Source: CAZWKX01 sp964614095 (GTDB lineage: Bacteria > Actinomycetota > Acidimicrobiia > Spongiisociales > UBA11373). Taken from it: a DNA stretch of 64,000 bases. The notes beneath the pieces are model-generated. The model was given only the letters and a program-made list of their open reading frames with translations, had not been told where the DNA came from and searched no databases. The stretch lies in contig CAZTJO010000007.1 of assembly GCA_964614095.1 (NCBI GenBank), positions 9,528 through 73,527 on the forward strand. The letters are read 5' to 3'. This document shows positions 34,888 through 42,916 of the stretch, piece by piece. Position numbers and translations under genes: made by a program. Position 1 is the first letter of the stretch, and each line of letters opens with the position of its first letter.

Positions 34888-35934
34888 TCAGGGCGGCGGG
34901 TCGGGCCCAACCGGAATCAGCGGATCGATTATCCGGCGCCGGACTTCGGGCCGAAGCGGATGGGCGCCAAACCGGGGCAGCGTGCCGTCGGGACGCAGGA
35001 AGGTCAGAGCGCAATCCGGGTGACCGGCAATCCGCCAACCGCCCTCATGCACCAGCCGATGGTGAAACGAGCACAGCAAAACCAAGTTGCCGAGATCGGT
35101 GGGCCCACCCTCGGCCCAGTGCACCAAGTGGTGAGCGTGCACCCAGCGAGTTCTCTCGCATCCGGGAAAACGGCAGCCCTTGTCACGATGGCGCACCTGA
35201 CGGGCCAGCCATGGGGGCACACGGCGAGTCGTGCGCCCGACACCCTTGCCGTCCGCCGCCACCTGCACCCGGGCGTCGCAGGCCAGGCGCCTGGCGGTGT
35301 CGGCGTCGAGAGGAGGACCACCTTCCACCTCGGCACAGCCCTGGGCGGAGACAAGAGCATCAATGCCGACGTGCACAACAAGGGTGGCGCGATCGGCATT
35401 GGTGTCGTCGGCCAAACGAGAGGAGAGGATCTCGACAAGGGCGTCGGCACCCCTGATGGGATAAGGATCAAAGAGACTCGTCGCTGGATTGCGGGGGGCG
35501 GCATCGGCAACCCTCTCCAGCGCTCGGGCCACCAGGGCACCGTCGTCGTCGGGAAGCCGGCCGGAGAGGCGGAGCCAGCGGCCGCCCTGCTCCCACCACC
35601 AGCGCAAAGAACGCTCGGCGCGGTTCGGCACAGAATCGGCGGCAGCGTGCCGGGCCGCCCTCTCCAGCTGTGATACCGAGCGTGACGGTGCATCGGCGGC
35701 AACGGCCGCATCGGTTTGGGGCGTGGCGAACCGGGAGGCGGCCCGCATCTGATCCCAAGAAAGGCGCCCCTCCCCGAATGCAAATTTCAGATGCGGCAGA
35801 TCCTGCAGATAGCGGGCAACACGCACCCATTCCTCTGCGGCAGAACGACCCAAGCCCAGCCCGGCCACCAGCCACGCCGCCATCGAAGTGGCGCCGTCGC
35901 CGTGCCACACTCCCCGCCGGTCGAATGCGGCCAC
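34888..35934 (-). CDS. HNH endonuclease with DUF222 (13E12-type), N-terminus probably frameshifted
   Basis: The open part is 348 residues: a DUF222 region ('AAFDRRGVWHGDGATSMAAW') followed by an HNH nuclease domain ('RHRDKGCRFPGCER', 'WVHAHHLVHWAEGGPTDLGN', 'LLCSFHHRLVHEG'). The catalytic HNH residues are intact. The frame opens at GTG 35934 in the middle of what should be a conserved N-terminal helix; the missing part is found upstream in another frame (next entry). Such proteins occur in many copies in actinobacterial genomes and behave as mobile-like elements. Confidence 0.72.
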   Translation of the reverse strand: MAAFDRRGVWHGDGATSMAAWLVAGLGLGRSAAEEWVRVARYLQDLPHLKFAFGEGRLSWDQMRAASRFATPQTDAAVAADAPSRSVSQLERAARHAAADSVPNRAERSLRWWWEQGGRWLRLSGRLPDDDGALVARALERVADAAPRNPATSLFDPYPIRGADALVEILSSRLADDTNADRATLVVHVGIDALVSAQGCAEVEGGPPLDADTARRLACDARVQVAADGKGVGRTTRRVPPWLARQVRHRDKGCRFPGCERTRWVHAHHLVHWAEGGPTDLGNLVLLCSFHHRLVHEGGWRIAGHPDCALTFLRPDGTLPRFGAHPLRPEVRRRIIDPLIPVGPDPPP

Positions 35935-36038
35935 AATCTCGAGAAGCGTGTCACGGATGGCGCATCGGCGGCGTGCAGTTGGGTCAGAGCCTCAGTCAGC
36001 TCATCGGGAGTGGCGGTATCGAGCGTCTGCAGGTCCAT
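35935..36038 (-). pseudogene. out-of-frame N-terminal segment of the HNH/DUF222 gene
   Basis: From ATG 36038 the minus strand encodes 'MDLQTLDTATPDELTEALTQ' and a few more residues, the usual start of this family; it then continues into the wrong frame. The family sequence resumes in the frame of the HNH gene with 'RDTLLEIVAAFDRR', with the switch somewhere near 35945-35975. A one-base loss (or two-base gain) would explain it. Either a genuine frameshift pseudogene or a sequencing error. Confidence 0.6.
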
Positions 36039-36119
36039 GGTGTCTGTACCTTGTTTCCAGACTCCCAAGGTATCGCTCGGGGGTGACACTTCAGGATTCT
36101 GCCCGAGCAGGTCTAGACC
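36039..36119. other. 81-bp gap with palindrome
   Basis: Intergenic stretch between the HNH remnant and the epimerase, containing the perfect 12-bp palindrome AGGTCTAGACCT at 36108-36119, abutting the epimerase stop. No other feature is seen; the palindrome is near the 3' end of the leftward epimerase gene and may be part of a terminator or a protein site. Confidence 0.3.
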
Positions 36120-37100
36120 TCACTCCACCAGGCCCTCGGCCCGGTACCACTCCACGGTGTGCCGCAGCCAGCTCGCCAGCGGCGTGTAGTCAAAACCGAG
36201 TTCTCGTGCCGCACGAGACCCGTCGTAGGCGGGTCCGTGCATCACCAAGCGGACATTCTCCGAGCAGAAGGGCGCCCGGCGCCGCAGCAACCGGAAAAAT
36301 CCGCCGACGGTGGCCGCCCCGGCCCGCGCCGCCCAAGAAGGCAGGTATCGCACCTTACGGTCCACTCCAGCCACCTGCGCCAGAACGTGTGCCAGCTTCC
36401 TCACCGAGCAGGTGGCCCCGCTCACCAGGTAGCGCCGCCCCGGCTCACCGTGCCGCTCCGCCAGGATGTGAGCATCGGTACAGTCGTCGACAAACACGAG
36501 GCTCACCGTGGCATCGAACGCCCAGCGCAGGCGCCCGTTCAAGAATCCGATAAAAAGGCGCGCCGTCCCGCCGGTACGACCCGGTCCCTGCACCGATGCC
36601 GGGTTGACCGAGACCACATCGACGCCGAGCCGCTCCCCCTCTGCAAATACCGCCTGCTCGGCTTGGTGCTTCGAGCGTTCGTAATGACACAAGTAGTGCC
36701 CCCGGTGCGGCGTGTCCTCGGTGGCCACGGTCCCCGTTGGCTCGCCGATCGTCGCCGCCGACGATGTGTGGATGATGCGCCCCACCCCGGCGGCCGCCGC
36801 TGCTCTGACAACGTTCACCGAGCCGCCGACGTTGACCCGGTACATCGGGGCCGGATCGGGCAGGCACATGCCGACCGTGCCGGCCACATTGAATACCACA
36901 CCGCACCCTTTGATCGCCTCCCGCAGCGATGCCTCATCGAGCACATCGCCGCGCACCACCCGGGCACCCGCCGCCTTGAGCTTGCCCGCAGCCTGGTGGC
37001 TGCGGGCCAAAGCGGTGACATCACGTCCATCGGCGACCAAGCGGGCACAGAGGGCACCCCCCACAAAGCCACTGCCGCCGGTGAGGAAGACGTCAGGCAC
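36120..37100 (-). CDS. NAD-dependent epimerase/dehydratase (extended SDR)
   Basis: 326 residues. The Rossmann motif is 'VFLTGGSGFVGGALCARLVA', the active site is 'HTSSAATIGEP' with 'YERSKHQAEQAVFAEG' (YxxxK intact), and 'VSVNPASVQGPGRTGGTARL' and 'VFVDDCTDAHILA' resemble dihydroflavonol-reductase/hopanoid-associated epimerases. Substrate unknown. The GTG start at 37100 overlaps the pgsA stop by 8 bp, so the two are coupled; this suggests a link with envelope lipid or sugar metabolism. Confidence 0.85.
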   Translation of the reverse strand: MPDVFLTGGSGFVGGALCARLVADGRDVTALARSHQAAGKLKAAGARVVRGDVLDEASLREAIKGCGVVFNVAGTVGMCLPDPAPMYRVNVGGSVNVVRAAAAAGVGRIIHTSSAATIGEPTGTVATEDTPHRGHYLCHYERSKHQAEQAVFAEGERLGVDVVSVNPASVQGPGRTGGTARLFIGFLNGRLRWAFDATVSLVFVDDCTDAHILAERHGEPGRRYLVSGATCSVRKLAHVLAQVAGVDRKVRYLPSWAARAGAATVGGFFRLLRRRAPFCSENVRLVMHGPAYDGSRAARELGFDYTPLASWLRHTVEWYRAEGLVE

Positions 37101-37647
37101 TGGCCCGGGCGGCGAGCAGCACCTTGGCAAAGCGGGTGAAGTACTGCACCCCGGAGAGAACGGTGACCACCACGGCCACAATCATCGCCCATTGGTCGGG
37201 ATGGAGCCCGCCGTACGCGCTTGCAGTGCGCAGCATGGCCAGGAAGATGGCCAGGTACTGGACGTTTGCCTTGATCTTGCCCCAGATCGACGCCGGTACC
37301 TTGACTCCGTCCATGGCGGCGATTCCCCTGAGGCCGGAGATGGCGATCTCGCGCCCGACGATCACAAAACCCGCCCAAGCCCAGGCTCGGCCCACCTCGA
37401 CCAGGGCGAACAGGGCCCCGGCCACCAGCAGCTTGTCGGCGATGCTGTCGAGGAAGGCGCCCAGCGTGGTCGTCTGGTGCCAGCGCCGAGCCAGGTAGCC
37501 ATCGAGGAAATCACTGAACGATGCGACGGCCATAAGGGCCGCGGCGATGCCAAAAGCGTGATCGATCCTGGTGTGGAGCAGGACAAGGCAGATGATCGCC
37601 GGAACGAGGATCATCCTGGTATAGGCAAGGCGATCCGGGATGGAGAT
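37093..37647 (-). CDS. pgsA: CDP-diacylglycerol-glycerol-3-phosphate 3-phosphatidyltransferase
   Basis: About 184 residues, CDP-alcohol phosphotransferase motif 'SDFLDGYLARRWHQTTTLGA' followed by 'FLDSIADK' (D-G-x2-A-R-x8-G-x3-D-x3-D intact), with several TM helices. It would make phosphatidylglycerophosphate. The only ATG (37614) cuts the conserved first helix: 'IPDRLAYTR' lies upstream in the open frame and matches the family N-terminus. ATC 37647 is preceded by AGGAG at a nine-base spacing and is proposed as the start; otherwise ATG 37614. Confidence 0.87.
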   Translation of the reverse strand: MSIPDRLAYTRMILVPAIICLVLLHTRIDHAFGIAAALMAVASFSDFLDGYLARRWHQTTTLGAFLDSIADKLLVAGALFALVEVGRAWAWAGFVIVGREIAISGLRGIAAMDGVKVPASIWGKIKANVQYLAIFLAMLRTASAYGGLHPDQWAMIVAVVVTVLSGVQYFTRFAKVLLAARASA

Positions 37648-37733
37648 GGGACACGTCTCCTGCTCGGCGGCACCTGAGTGACCCCATGGTACCGGAGGCC
37701 GGGCCCGGCCAGCTGCGGTGACCCGTGGCGCGG

Positions 37734-38345
37734 CTAGGTGGGCTCGTCCTTGCCAAGATCGAGACGGCCCGCGATCTCACCGGCATGCTGCCGAGCCGCC
37801 TCGCCACCCTCGCCGGCAAAAGTCCGCAGCACGTCGATCGCCTCGGCGACGAGGAGGTCGGCTTCGGCGCGCTCGGCAGAGGTGAAGCGGCGCAGCACGT
37901 ACTCGGCAGGATCCATCCGACCCGGGGGGCGACCCACCCCGAATCTGAAGCGCCACACCTCTTCGGTTCCCAGGGCGCGTAGCACTGAGGCCACTCCGTT
38001 GTGACCTCCGGTGCCGCGCCCGAACTGGAAACGCAGCTTTCCGAAGGGCAAATCGATGTCGTCGTGCACCAGAACGATGCTCTCCGTGTGCACCTTGAAG
38101 TAGCGCACGATGGATGCCACCGGACCGCCACACTCGTTCATAAAGGCGACCGGCAGTGCCAAAAGCAGAGAAACCCCTTCGGCGTCGGAGACGGCCACCT
38201 CGGCCCGCCGCCTGCGGCTCCGCTTGAAAGTGGCTCCCAGGCGGGTGGCAAACGCCTCCACCACCTCGGCTCCGATGTTGTGACGAGTGCCTTCGTAGTC
38301 GGAGCCGGGGTTGCGCAACCCGACGACGAGGAGTGGCGCGCTCAG
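37734..38345 (-). CDS. pth: peptidyl-tRNA hydrolase
   Basis: About 203 residues. The catalytic elements are 'VVGLRNPG', 'YEGTRHNIG' (His), 'FMNECGGPV', 'HDDIDLPFG' and 'GTGGHNGV'. The first canonical start (TTG 38318) would cut the beta-strand LLVVGL, which the family requires. CTG 38345 restores it, overlaps the rplY stop (CTGA), and is preceded by GAGG at a seven-base spacing. Pth releases peptides from stalled tRNA. The rplY-pth order is common in Actinobacteria. Confidence 0.92.
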   Translation of the reverse strand: MSAPLLVVGLRNPGSDYEGTRHNIGAEVVEAFATRLGATFKRSRRRRAEVAVSDAEGVSLLLALPVAFMNECGGPVASIVRYFKVHTESIVLVHDDIDLPFGKLRFQFGRGTGGHNGVASVLRALGTEEVWRFRFGVGRPPGRMDPAEYVLRRFTSAERAEADLLVAEAIDVLRTFAGEGGEAARQHAGEIAGRLDLGKDEPT

Positions 38346-39019
38346 CCCGCTTCCTCGCCCTCGGCGCCTTCGACGGCCGGTGTCACAACACCCTCTTCGG
38401 CCTCGACGCCCTCTTCGAGCTCCTCGCCCTCGACCTCCTCCTCCGGCTCCTCGACCAGAAGCGCAGCCGGGATGACCACCGTCACCAGGGTCATCTCGGG
38501 ATCGCTGACTACGGTGACGTTCTCCACCGCGGGGAGGTCGGATACCTTCAGCGTGTCGCCGATGCCGAGGCCGGACACATCAAGAGCAAGAGAAGACGGG
38601 ATATCGGTGGGCAGCGCCGAGACGGTCACACTCGAGGCCACGGTCTCGACGATGCCGCCCTCCTCCAACACGCCGACAGGAGTACCGGCAAACTCGACAT
38701 GGACCTCGGCTTCGATGGCTACATCGAGCGAGATCTGGATGAAGTCGAGATGCACGATGTCGCCTCGTACCGGGTGCCGCTGAACCTCGCGGGCAACGGT
38801 GAGGTACTCATCTTTGTCCACCTGCAGATTGATGAGCGCGTTGAGGCCAGCCTCAGTGTGCAGCACCGCGTCTAGCTCACGCTGGTCAACGTCGATAGAC
38901 CGGGTCTCGAGACCGCGGCCGTACACGACACCAGGCACCCGCCCGCCACGGCGCAGCTGTCGGGCGGGCCGGCTGCCGGTATCGCGGCCAACTTCGGCGC
39001 GCAAGCTAACCTGTTCCAT
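38342..39019 (-). CDS. rplY: 50S ribosomal protein L25 (CTC form)
   Basis: 225 residues: the N-terminal L25 5S-rRNA-binding domain (about 1-90; 'RRGGRVPGVVYGRGLETRSI') and the CTC/TL5 beta-domain (about 95-185; 'VHVEFAGTPVGVLEEGGIVE'), ending in a long Glu-rich tail. Longer than E. coli L25 because of the extra domain. ATG 39019 has GAGGAG upstream. Sits before pth. Confidence 0.95.
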   Translation of the reverse strand: MEQVSLRAEVGRDTGSRPARQLRRGGRVPGVVYGRGLETRSIDVDQRELDAVLHTEAGLNALINLQVDKDEYLTVAREVQRHPVRGDIVHLDFIQISLDVAIEAEVHVEFAGTPVGVLEEGGIVETVASSVTVSALPTDIPSSLALDVSGLGIGDTLKVSDLPAVENVTVVSDPEMTLVTVVIPAALLVEEPEEEVEGEELEEGVEAEEGVVTPAVEGAEGEEAG

Positions 39020-39184
39020 AGAAGAACTCCTCAGAGATCTGCGGGAGCGACATTATCGCGGTTTGCCGCCCAGAAGGCGAAGTGGAAAGCCGCACAGGGG
39101 GAAAACCGCTTCTCGGCGGCGCCGATTCGATATCCTTCCCACACAAACACAGCCTGCCCGGCCAGCGCCGGACCGAGGACTGCC
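39020..39184. promoter_or_regulatory. divergent intergenic region between rplY and the NTF2-like gene
   Basis: 165 bp that must hold the rplY promoter on the minus strand and that of the NTF2-like gene on the plus strand. TATCCT at 39130-39135 is a possible -10 for the plus strand. No clear riboswitch or L25 autoregulatory structure is visible. Confidence 0.25.
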
Positions 39185-39595
39185 ATGGGCACCAACGCCG
39201 AAAAGCTACGCGAATACTTCAGACGCCAGTACGAGATACAGGAGGGGACCGTCGAAGAGAACGTCAACATGCTCTTCGATGAGAACCTCGTCTACCACCT
39301 GGCCGACGGCAACACCGCAGGCCGCGATGCCGTCCTCGTCACCGCCAGCCGGGTACGTGAGGCGGGCGGCTTCGGATTGGTGTTTGATGTCAGTGAAGAG
39401 GGCGATGAGGTCTACTTCCGCCTGCATCTGCGGGTGCCCAACCCGGAAGACGGCACCCTGCGCAGCGAGCACGTGCAGCACGTGTGGCGTTTTGGGCCCA
39501 ACGGCAAGGTGATAGAGGCGAGCCCCAAACAGTCGGCCATCGTCGAGAAGACCTTCAGGGACGGAGGCATCACGCCGACCACCCCCACCGAGTAG
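39185..39595 (+). CDS. NTF2-like (SnoaL-like) protein
   Basis: 136 residues. The alpha helix 'EKLREYFRRQYEIQEGTVEE', followed by 'FDENLVYHLADGNTAGRDAV' and four-strand pattern 'RLHLRVPNPEDGTLRSEHV', 'HVWRFGPNGKVIE', fits the NTF2/SnoaL fold (cone-shaped alpha+beta barrel) used by isomerases, hydratases and ligand-binding proteins. No specific active site. ATG 39185. No known partner. Confidence 0.7.
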   Translation: MGTNAEKLREYFRRQYEIQEGTVEENVNMLFDENLVYHLADGNTAGRDAVLVTASRVREAGGFGLVFDVSEEGDEVYFRLHLRVPNPEDGTLRSEHVQHVWRFGPNGKVIEASPKQSAIVEKTFRDGGITPTTPTE

Positions 39596-39753
39596 AGCGT
39601 CCCACTCCGGCCGGACCAGGCACATTTTTCCTGGCCGTGGCATATTCCTCCCCAGAAACTGCCCGTTCGCCGCACCTAACCGCTCAACGCCGGGCCTCCG
39701 TTTGCCGAATCAGAAATCGAGCAATCCGGCGATAGCTCCAGGGAGGTAGTCAC

Positions 39754-40761
39754 GTGCAGGACTATGCGCCCTCATTGGGGGATTCCGCCCCAGGCGCAAC
39801 CGGCGACCACGACGAGACGCAGTCCGACCGGCCGCTCGACGTCGCGACCAATCTGACCGAGCCGGGCTACTGCCGCCTCTGTGACCGGCGAGTCCTTCCC
39901 ACAGAACCGGGCCGATGCCCGGAATGCGGCACCGACCTGGCTCTGCCGGGCAGCCGCAGCCGCAGCGCCGAGGCGACGCGCGCCATGAAGGCGGCACAGG
40001 CCACAAAGGTTGCCTTCGACGCCGCCCGCGCCGGTCACAGGCAAATGGAAATGCCGGCCCCAGCACCGGCGCAGCCGGCGCCCGAGCCACCGCAACAGGC
40101 CGAAGAAGACGAGTTTCCCGACTATTTCAAGCCACCCGGAGCCGATACGGGCCGGCCAACCTCAATCCCGGCTCGGCCTGCCCCGGTCCATCCCCCCCGT
40201 GTCGCCGGCGGTACCGCCGTTGCCAGTCCACATACGCGTATCCGCGTTGCCGCCATGATTGCGATCCTCGCCGCAGCCGGCGTGATTGTCCTGGTCTTCA
40301 CCCCGTGGTTCGGGATCCCGTTTCCAGGGGGAACCTTCTCCGGCTGGCGGGTCACCACCGAGCTGACGAGCAACGGCCAGTTCCCCCTCGGAGTGTGGAA
40401 CTTCTTCCAGGACGGATTCAGCCCGTTCTTCAGCGGGCTCACCGGCCTGGGCATGGGATTCATGCTCGCCGGCGCAGGCCTCGTCCTGCTGTCCTCCCCG
40501 ATGATCCCCCAGCCGGCAACAACGTCCGTGCGGCCCTCCGCGGCCAATTTCATCCGGACCCTCGGCTGGCTGGCCACCATTCCACCGGTGGCCAATCTCG
40601 CCTCGTTCTACGCCTTCCCGATGGACACGGCATCAGCCGGCATTCCATGGCAGTTCGAGGCAGGCTACGGCCTCATCCTCTCCCCCCTCCTCGCCGTGGG
40701 CGCCGCCATCGCCCTGCACACCGGGTGCACCGGATCGAAGAGCCGGGTCGCCTGGCGCTAG
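39754..40761 (+). CDS. zinc-ribbon membrane protein 1
   Basis: 335 residues. A zinc ribbon at about 39-60 ('YCRLCDRRVLPTEPGRCPEC', CxxC-x13-CxxC), a Pro/Ala-rich linker (about 90-150), then about four TM helices ('AAMIAILAAAGVIVLVFTPW', 'GLGMGFMLAGAGLVLLSSP', 'LIRTLGWLATIPP'-like, C-terminal helix). The start is GTG 39754, with GGGAGGT six bases before it. The next gene has a related zinc ribbon. No known family recognised; membrane-anchored with cytosolic metal-binding head is inferred. Confidence 0.7.
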   Translation: MQDYAPSLGDSAPGATGDHDETQSDRPLDVATNLTEPGYCRLCDRRVLPTEPGRCPECGTDLALPGSRSRSAEATRAMKAAQATKVAFDAARAGHRQMEMPAPAPAQPAPEPPQQAEEDEFPDYFKPPGADTGRPTSIPARPAPVHPPRVAGGTAVASPHTRIRVAAMIAILAAAGVIVLVFTPWFGIPFPGGTFSGWRVTTELTSNGQFPLGVWNFFQDGFSPFFSGLTGLGMGFMLAGAGLVLLSSPMIPQPATTSVRPSAANFIRTLGWLATIPPVANLASFYAFPMDTASAGIPWQFEAGYGLILSPLLAVGAAIALHTGCTGSKSRVAWR

Positions 40762-40919
40762 ACACGCAACAGGCGGCCTCCGACACCAACAGATCCCGGA
40801 GCCCCTCGTCAGAGCGGGAAGAAACCAGCCTGCAGAATCGCGACGTGGACTCAAAAAAAACCCCCCATCTGCCGATGGCTAGGTAACGAGCCACCGTCGA
40901 AACCTGCGAGGAGCGTGCC
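40762..40919 (+). other. intergenic region with an A8C6 tract
   Basis: 158 bp between the two zinc-ribbon genes. It holds the homopolymer run AAAAAAAACCCCCC at 40853-40866, unusual in DNA this GC-rich, and the ribosome-binding site for the next gene. No hairpin terminator is obvious. Confidence 0.3.
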
Positions 40920-41969
40920 GTGCAGGGTGGAATGACACGGACTAGAACCTGCCCACTATGCGCGTCCGACATGAACGGCGATACACGAATGTGCATCTCA
41001 TGCGGCGCCAAGTTCGAGATCACCGAGCGCGGATACTGCCGCGGCTGCGAACGGGTGGTCACCCCGGACGATGATGGGACCTGCCCATTCTGTGCCAGCG
41101 AGTTGACCGGCCGAGTCTCCAGCAGCCGCCTCGTCGACGGGACCCGGGCCAGCCTCCCCCACCAACCTCCCCCGCTGGCTGCGGCCGCCACCCAGGCCAC
41201 CGGGGCCGGCCCGATGGCACCCCCGGTACCCGTGCCTGCAGAGGTGGCTCAAGCCGCCCTGGCCGACACCCAGGCGCCGGTTGCCGCACCGCCAAAGAGA
41301 TGGAACACACCGGCGGCGCGACCCACGCCGGCTGCAGCGCCGGGAACCAGGATCCCCGTGCTGCCGCAATTCCCGGTCACCGGCGAGCTGCGCCGGGCGT
41401 GTTTGGCAACGCCCATCAGGCGTGCCTCCGTGGCAGTCACCGGTCTCACCAGCCTTCTACTGATGGCCCTCTGGGCCATCTCTCACCTTCCCAGCTGGAC
41501 CGACGGGCCGCCGCTGCTGGGCGATATGTTCATGATGGCTCGCGATTCGACGCAGCACTTCATGGCTCCGTGGATGTTTCCCGGAGCCGTGCTCGCCCTC
41601 TGGCTGATCTACCCAACCGGAGTGCGGCGCATGCTCCCCAAGGAGCCGAAGAAGGTACACCGAACGGAGCGCTACCGCATCTTCCGCGCCGAGATGGGCC
41701 GCAAGCTGGATGTGCCCGATCTGTACCTGCATGCAAGCCTTCGCCCGGCGGCGCTTGTGGGAGCACTCATCTGGGCCGCAGTCCTCGCGGCCAACTACAT
41801 CGGCTGGAGATACGGCTGGCAGCAGTACTCCAGCGATCCGGAAATCACGCTTGCCATGGGCTTCTGGCTGTCCTCGGGAATCGCCCTGGCCGGCCTCACG
41901 GCCTCGCTGGCACTCCTCTTCTCACGCTCGAAGGTCGTTCGTGTCGACGAGGCCGGCATACTCCACTAA
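40920..41969 (+). CDS. double zinc-ribbon membrane protein 2
   Basis: 349 residues. Two zinc ribbons at the N-terminus ('TCPLCASDMNGDTRMCISCG' and 'YCRGCERVVTPDDDGTCPFC'), the second matching the ribbon of the upstream gene; a long Pro/Ala linker (about 75-145); then four TM helices ('SVAVTGLTSLLLMALWAISH', 'FPGAVLALWLIYP', 'LVGALIWAAVLAANYIGW', 'GFWLSSGIALAGLTASLALL') with a basic loop ('KEPKKVHRTERYRIFRAEMG'). GTG 40920 follows GAGGAG. Paralogue in tandem with the gene above; no family name known to me. Confidence 0.7.
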   Translation: MQGGMTRTRTCPLCASDMNGDTRMCISCGAKFEITERGYCRGCERVVTPDDDGTCPFCASELTGRVSSSRLVDGTRASLPHQPPPLAAAATQATGAGPMAPPVPVPAEVAQAALADTQAPVAAPPKRWNTPAARPTPAAAPGTRIPVLPQFPVTGELRRACLATPIRRASVAVTGLTSLLLMALWAISHLPSWTDGPPLLGDMFMMARDSTQHFMAPWMFPGAVLALWLIYPTGVRRMLPKEPKKVHRTERYRIFRAEMGRKLDVPDLYLHASLRPAALVGALIWAAVLAANYIGWRYGWQQYSSDPEITLAMGFWLSSGIALAGLTASLALLFSRSKVVRVDEAGILH

Positions 41970-42028
41970 CGATCGCGGTCCCCGGCCCTGCCAGACTGAT
42001 CCCCGATCGCCCAACAAAGGGGTTCAGC

Positions 42029-42241
42029 ATGGATCACACGGGATACAGCGCCATCGCCGCCGCCGGTCCGTTCTTTTTCCTCAGCGCCTGGATTTTGATG
42101 CTCTTCGCCGGCGTTGTTGGCGACGAGATCGGAATCGCCGCCTTTGGCTACGTCGACGCCATGAAGGTGACAATCGGACTCTGGCTCGTTGCCGCTCCAC
42201 TCGTTGGCGCCTTCGCCGCCGGGGCGCAGAGAAGCAGCTAG
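42029..42241 (+). CDS. small two-helix membrane protein
   Basis: 70 residues from ATG 42029 (AAAGGGG seven bases upstream). Two hydrophobic segments, 'AGPFFFLSAWILMLFAGVVG' and 'TIGLWLVAAPLVGAFAAGA', with a short polar link. No recognised family. It lies 60 bp after the zinc-ribbon gene and may be part of the same transcript. Confidence 0.65.
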   Translation: MDHTGYSAIAAAGPFFFLSAWILMLFAGVVGDEIGIAAFGYVDAMKVTIGLWLVAAPLVGAFAAGAQRSS

Positions 42242-42333
42242 CCGGCATCCTTCATCAGCGAAGACGGCCCGGCCCCGGCCGGCCGCCGGCCTCCGCGGGC
42301 ACCTCGCGGCCCAACCCTGGCAGAATCGACGCC

Positions 42334-42912
42334 ATGGACTACATCGCACTCCCGACTCCCAATACCAGCGGATCCATTTCGCTCGAGGAAACACTCGGCC
42401 GGCGCCGTTCCGTGCGCCAATTCGACGGCACGCCGCTCTCCTTGGAGCAGCTGGGGCAGATCCTGTGGGCGGCCCACGGGATCACCGATGCCGAAGGCCG
42501 GCGCACCGCACCTTCCGCCGGGGCCACCGACCCCCTCCTCGTGTTTGTTGCCACCCCGGAAGGCCTGTATCGCTACGACGCGGCCGGGCACCGGCTGGAA
42601 GTGCTGGCGAAGGAAGATCGTTTCGCCGGAATCGCCGAAGCGGCCCGGGACGACCGCATCGAGCCCGCCGGAGCAGTGATCGCCATCGTCGCCGACGAAC
42701 GCCCCACCGTCGACCGCTACGGCGGACGCGGCAGCCGCTACGTGCTGCTGGAGGTAGGCCACGCCGCCCAGAACGTGCTGCTGCAGGTGGTGACCCTGGG
42801 CCTCGCCGCCTATCCGGTCGGTTCGTTCGATGATGCCGCCGTCGCCGCCCAGTTCTCCCTGGAGTCCGGGCAGGAGCCGCTGTACCTGATACCGGTGGGA
42901 CACCCGGCCTAG
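42334..42912 (+). CDS. SagB-like nitroreductase-family oxidoreductase
   Basis: 192 residues, FMN-dependent nitroreductase fold: 'RRSVRQFDGTPLSLEQLGQI', 'AHGITDAEGRRTAPSAGA', 'LLEVGHAAQNVLLQVVTLGL', 'YPVGSFDD', typical of the SagB-like dehydrogenases. In TOMM clusters these oxidise azolines, but no YcaO/SagC/SagD or leader peptide is nearby, so a general redox role is more likely. ATG 42334. Confidence 0.82.
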   Translation: MDYIALPTPNTSGSISLEETLGRRRSVRQFDGTPLSLEQLGQILWAAHGITDAEGRRTAPSAGATDPLLVFVATPEGLYRYDAAGHRLEVLAKEDRFAGIAEAARDDRIEPAGAVIAIVADERPTVDRYGGRGSRYVLLEVGHAAQNVLLQVVTLGLAAYPVGSFDDAAVAAQFSLESGQEPLYLIPVGHPA

Positions 42913-42916
42913 AGAA

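Noticed and set aside
39605..39655. CCAGG/CCTGG hairpin with a T-run after the NTF2-like gene as a terminator
   Set aside because: The stem is only 5 bp with a 9-base loop; too weak to call.
42334..42912. SagB-like gene as part of a TOMM (azoline) cluster
   Set aside because: No YcaO, cyclodehydratase or precursor peptide gene nearby.
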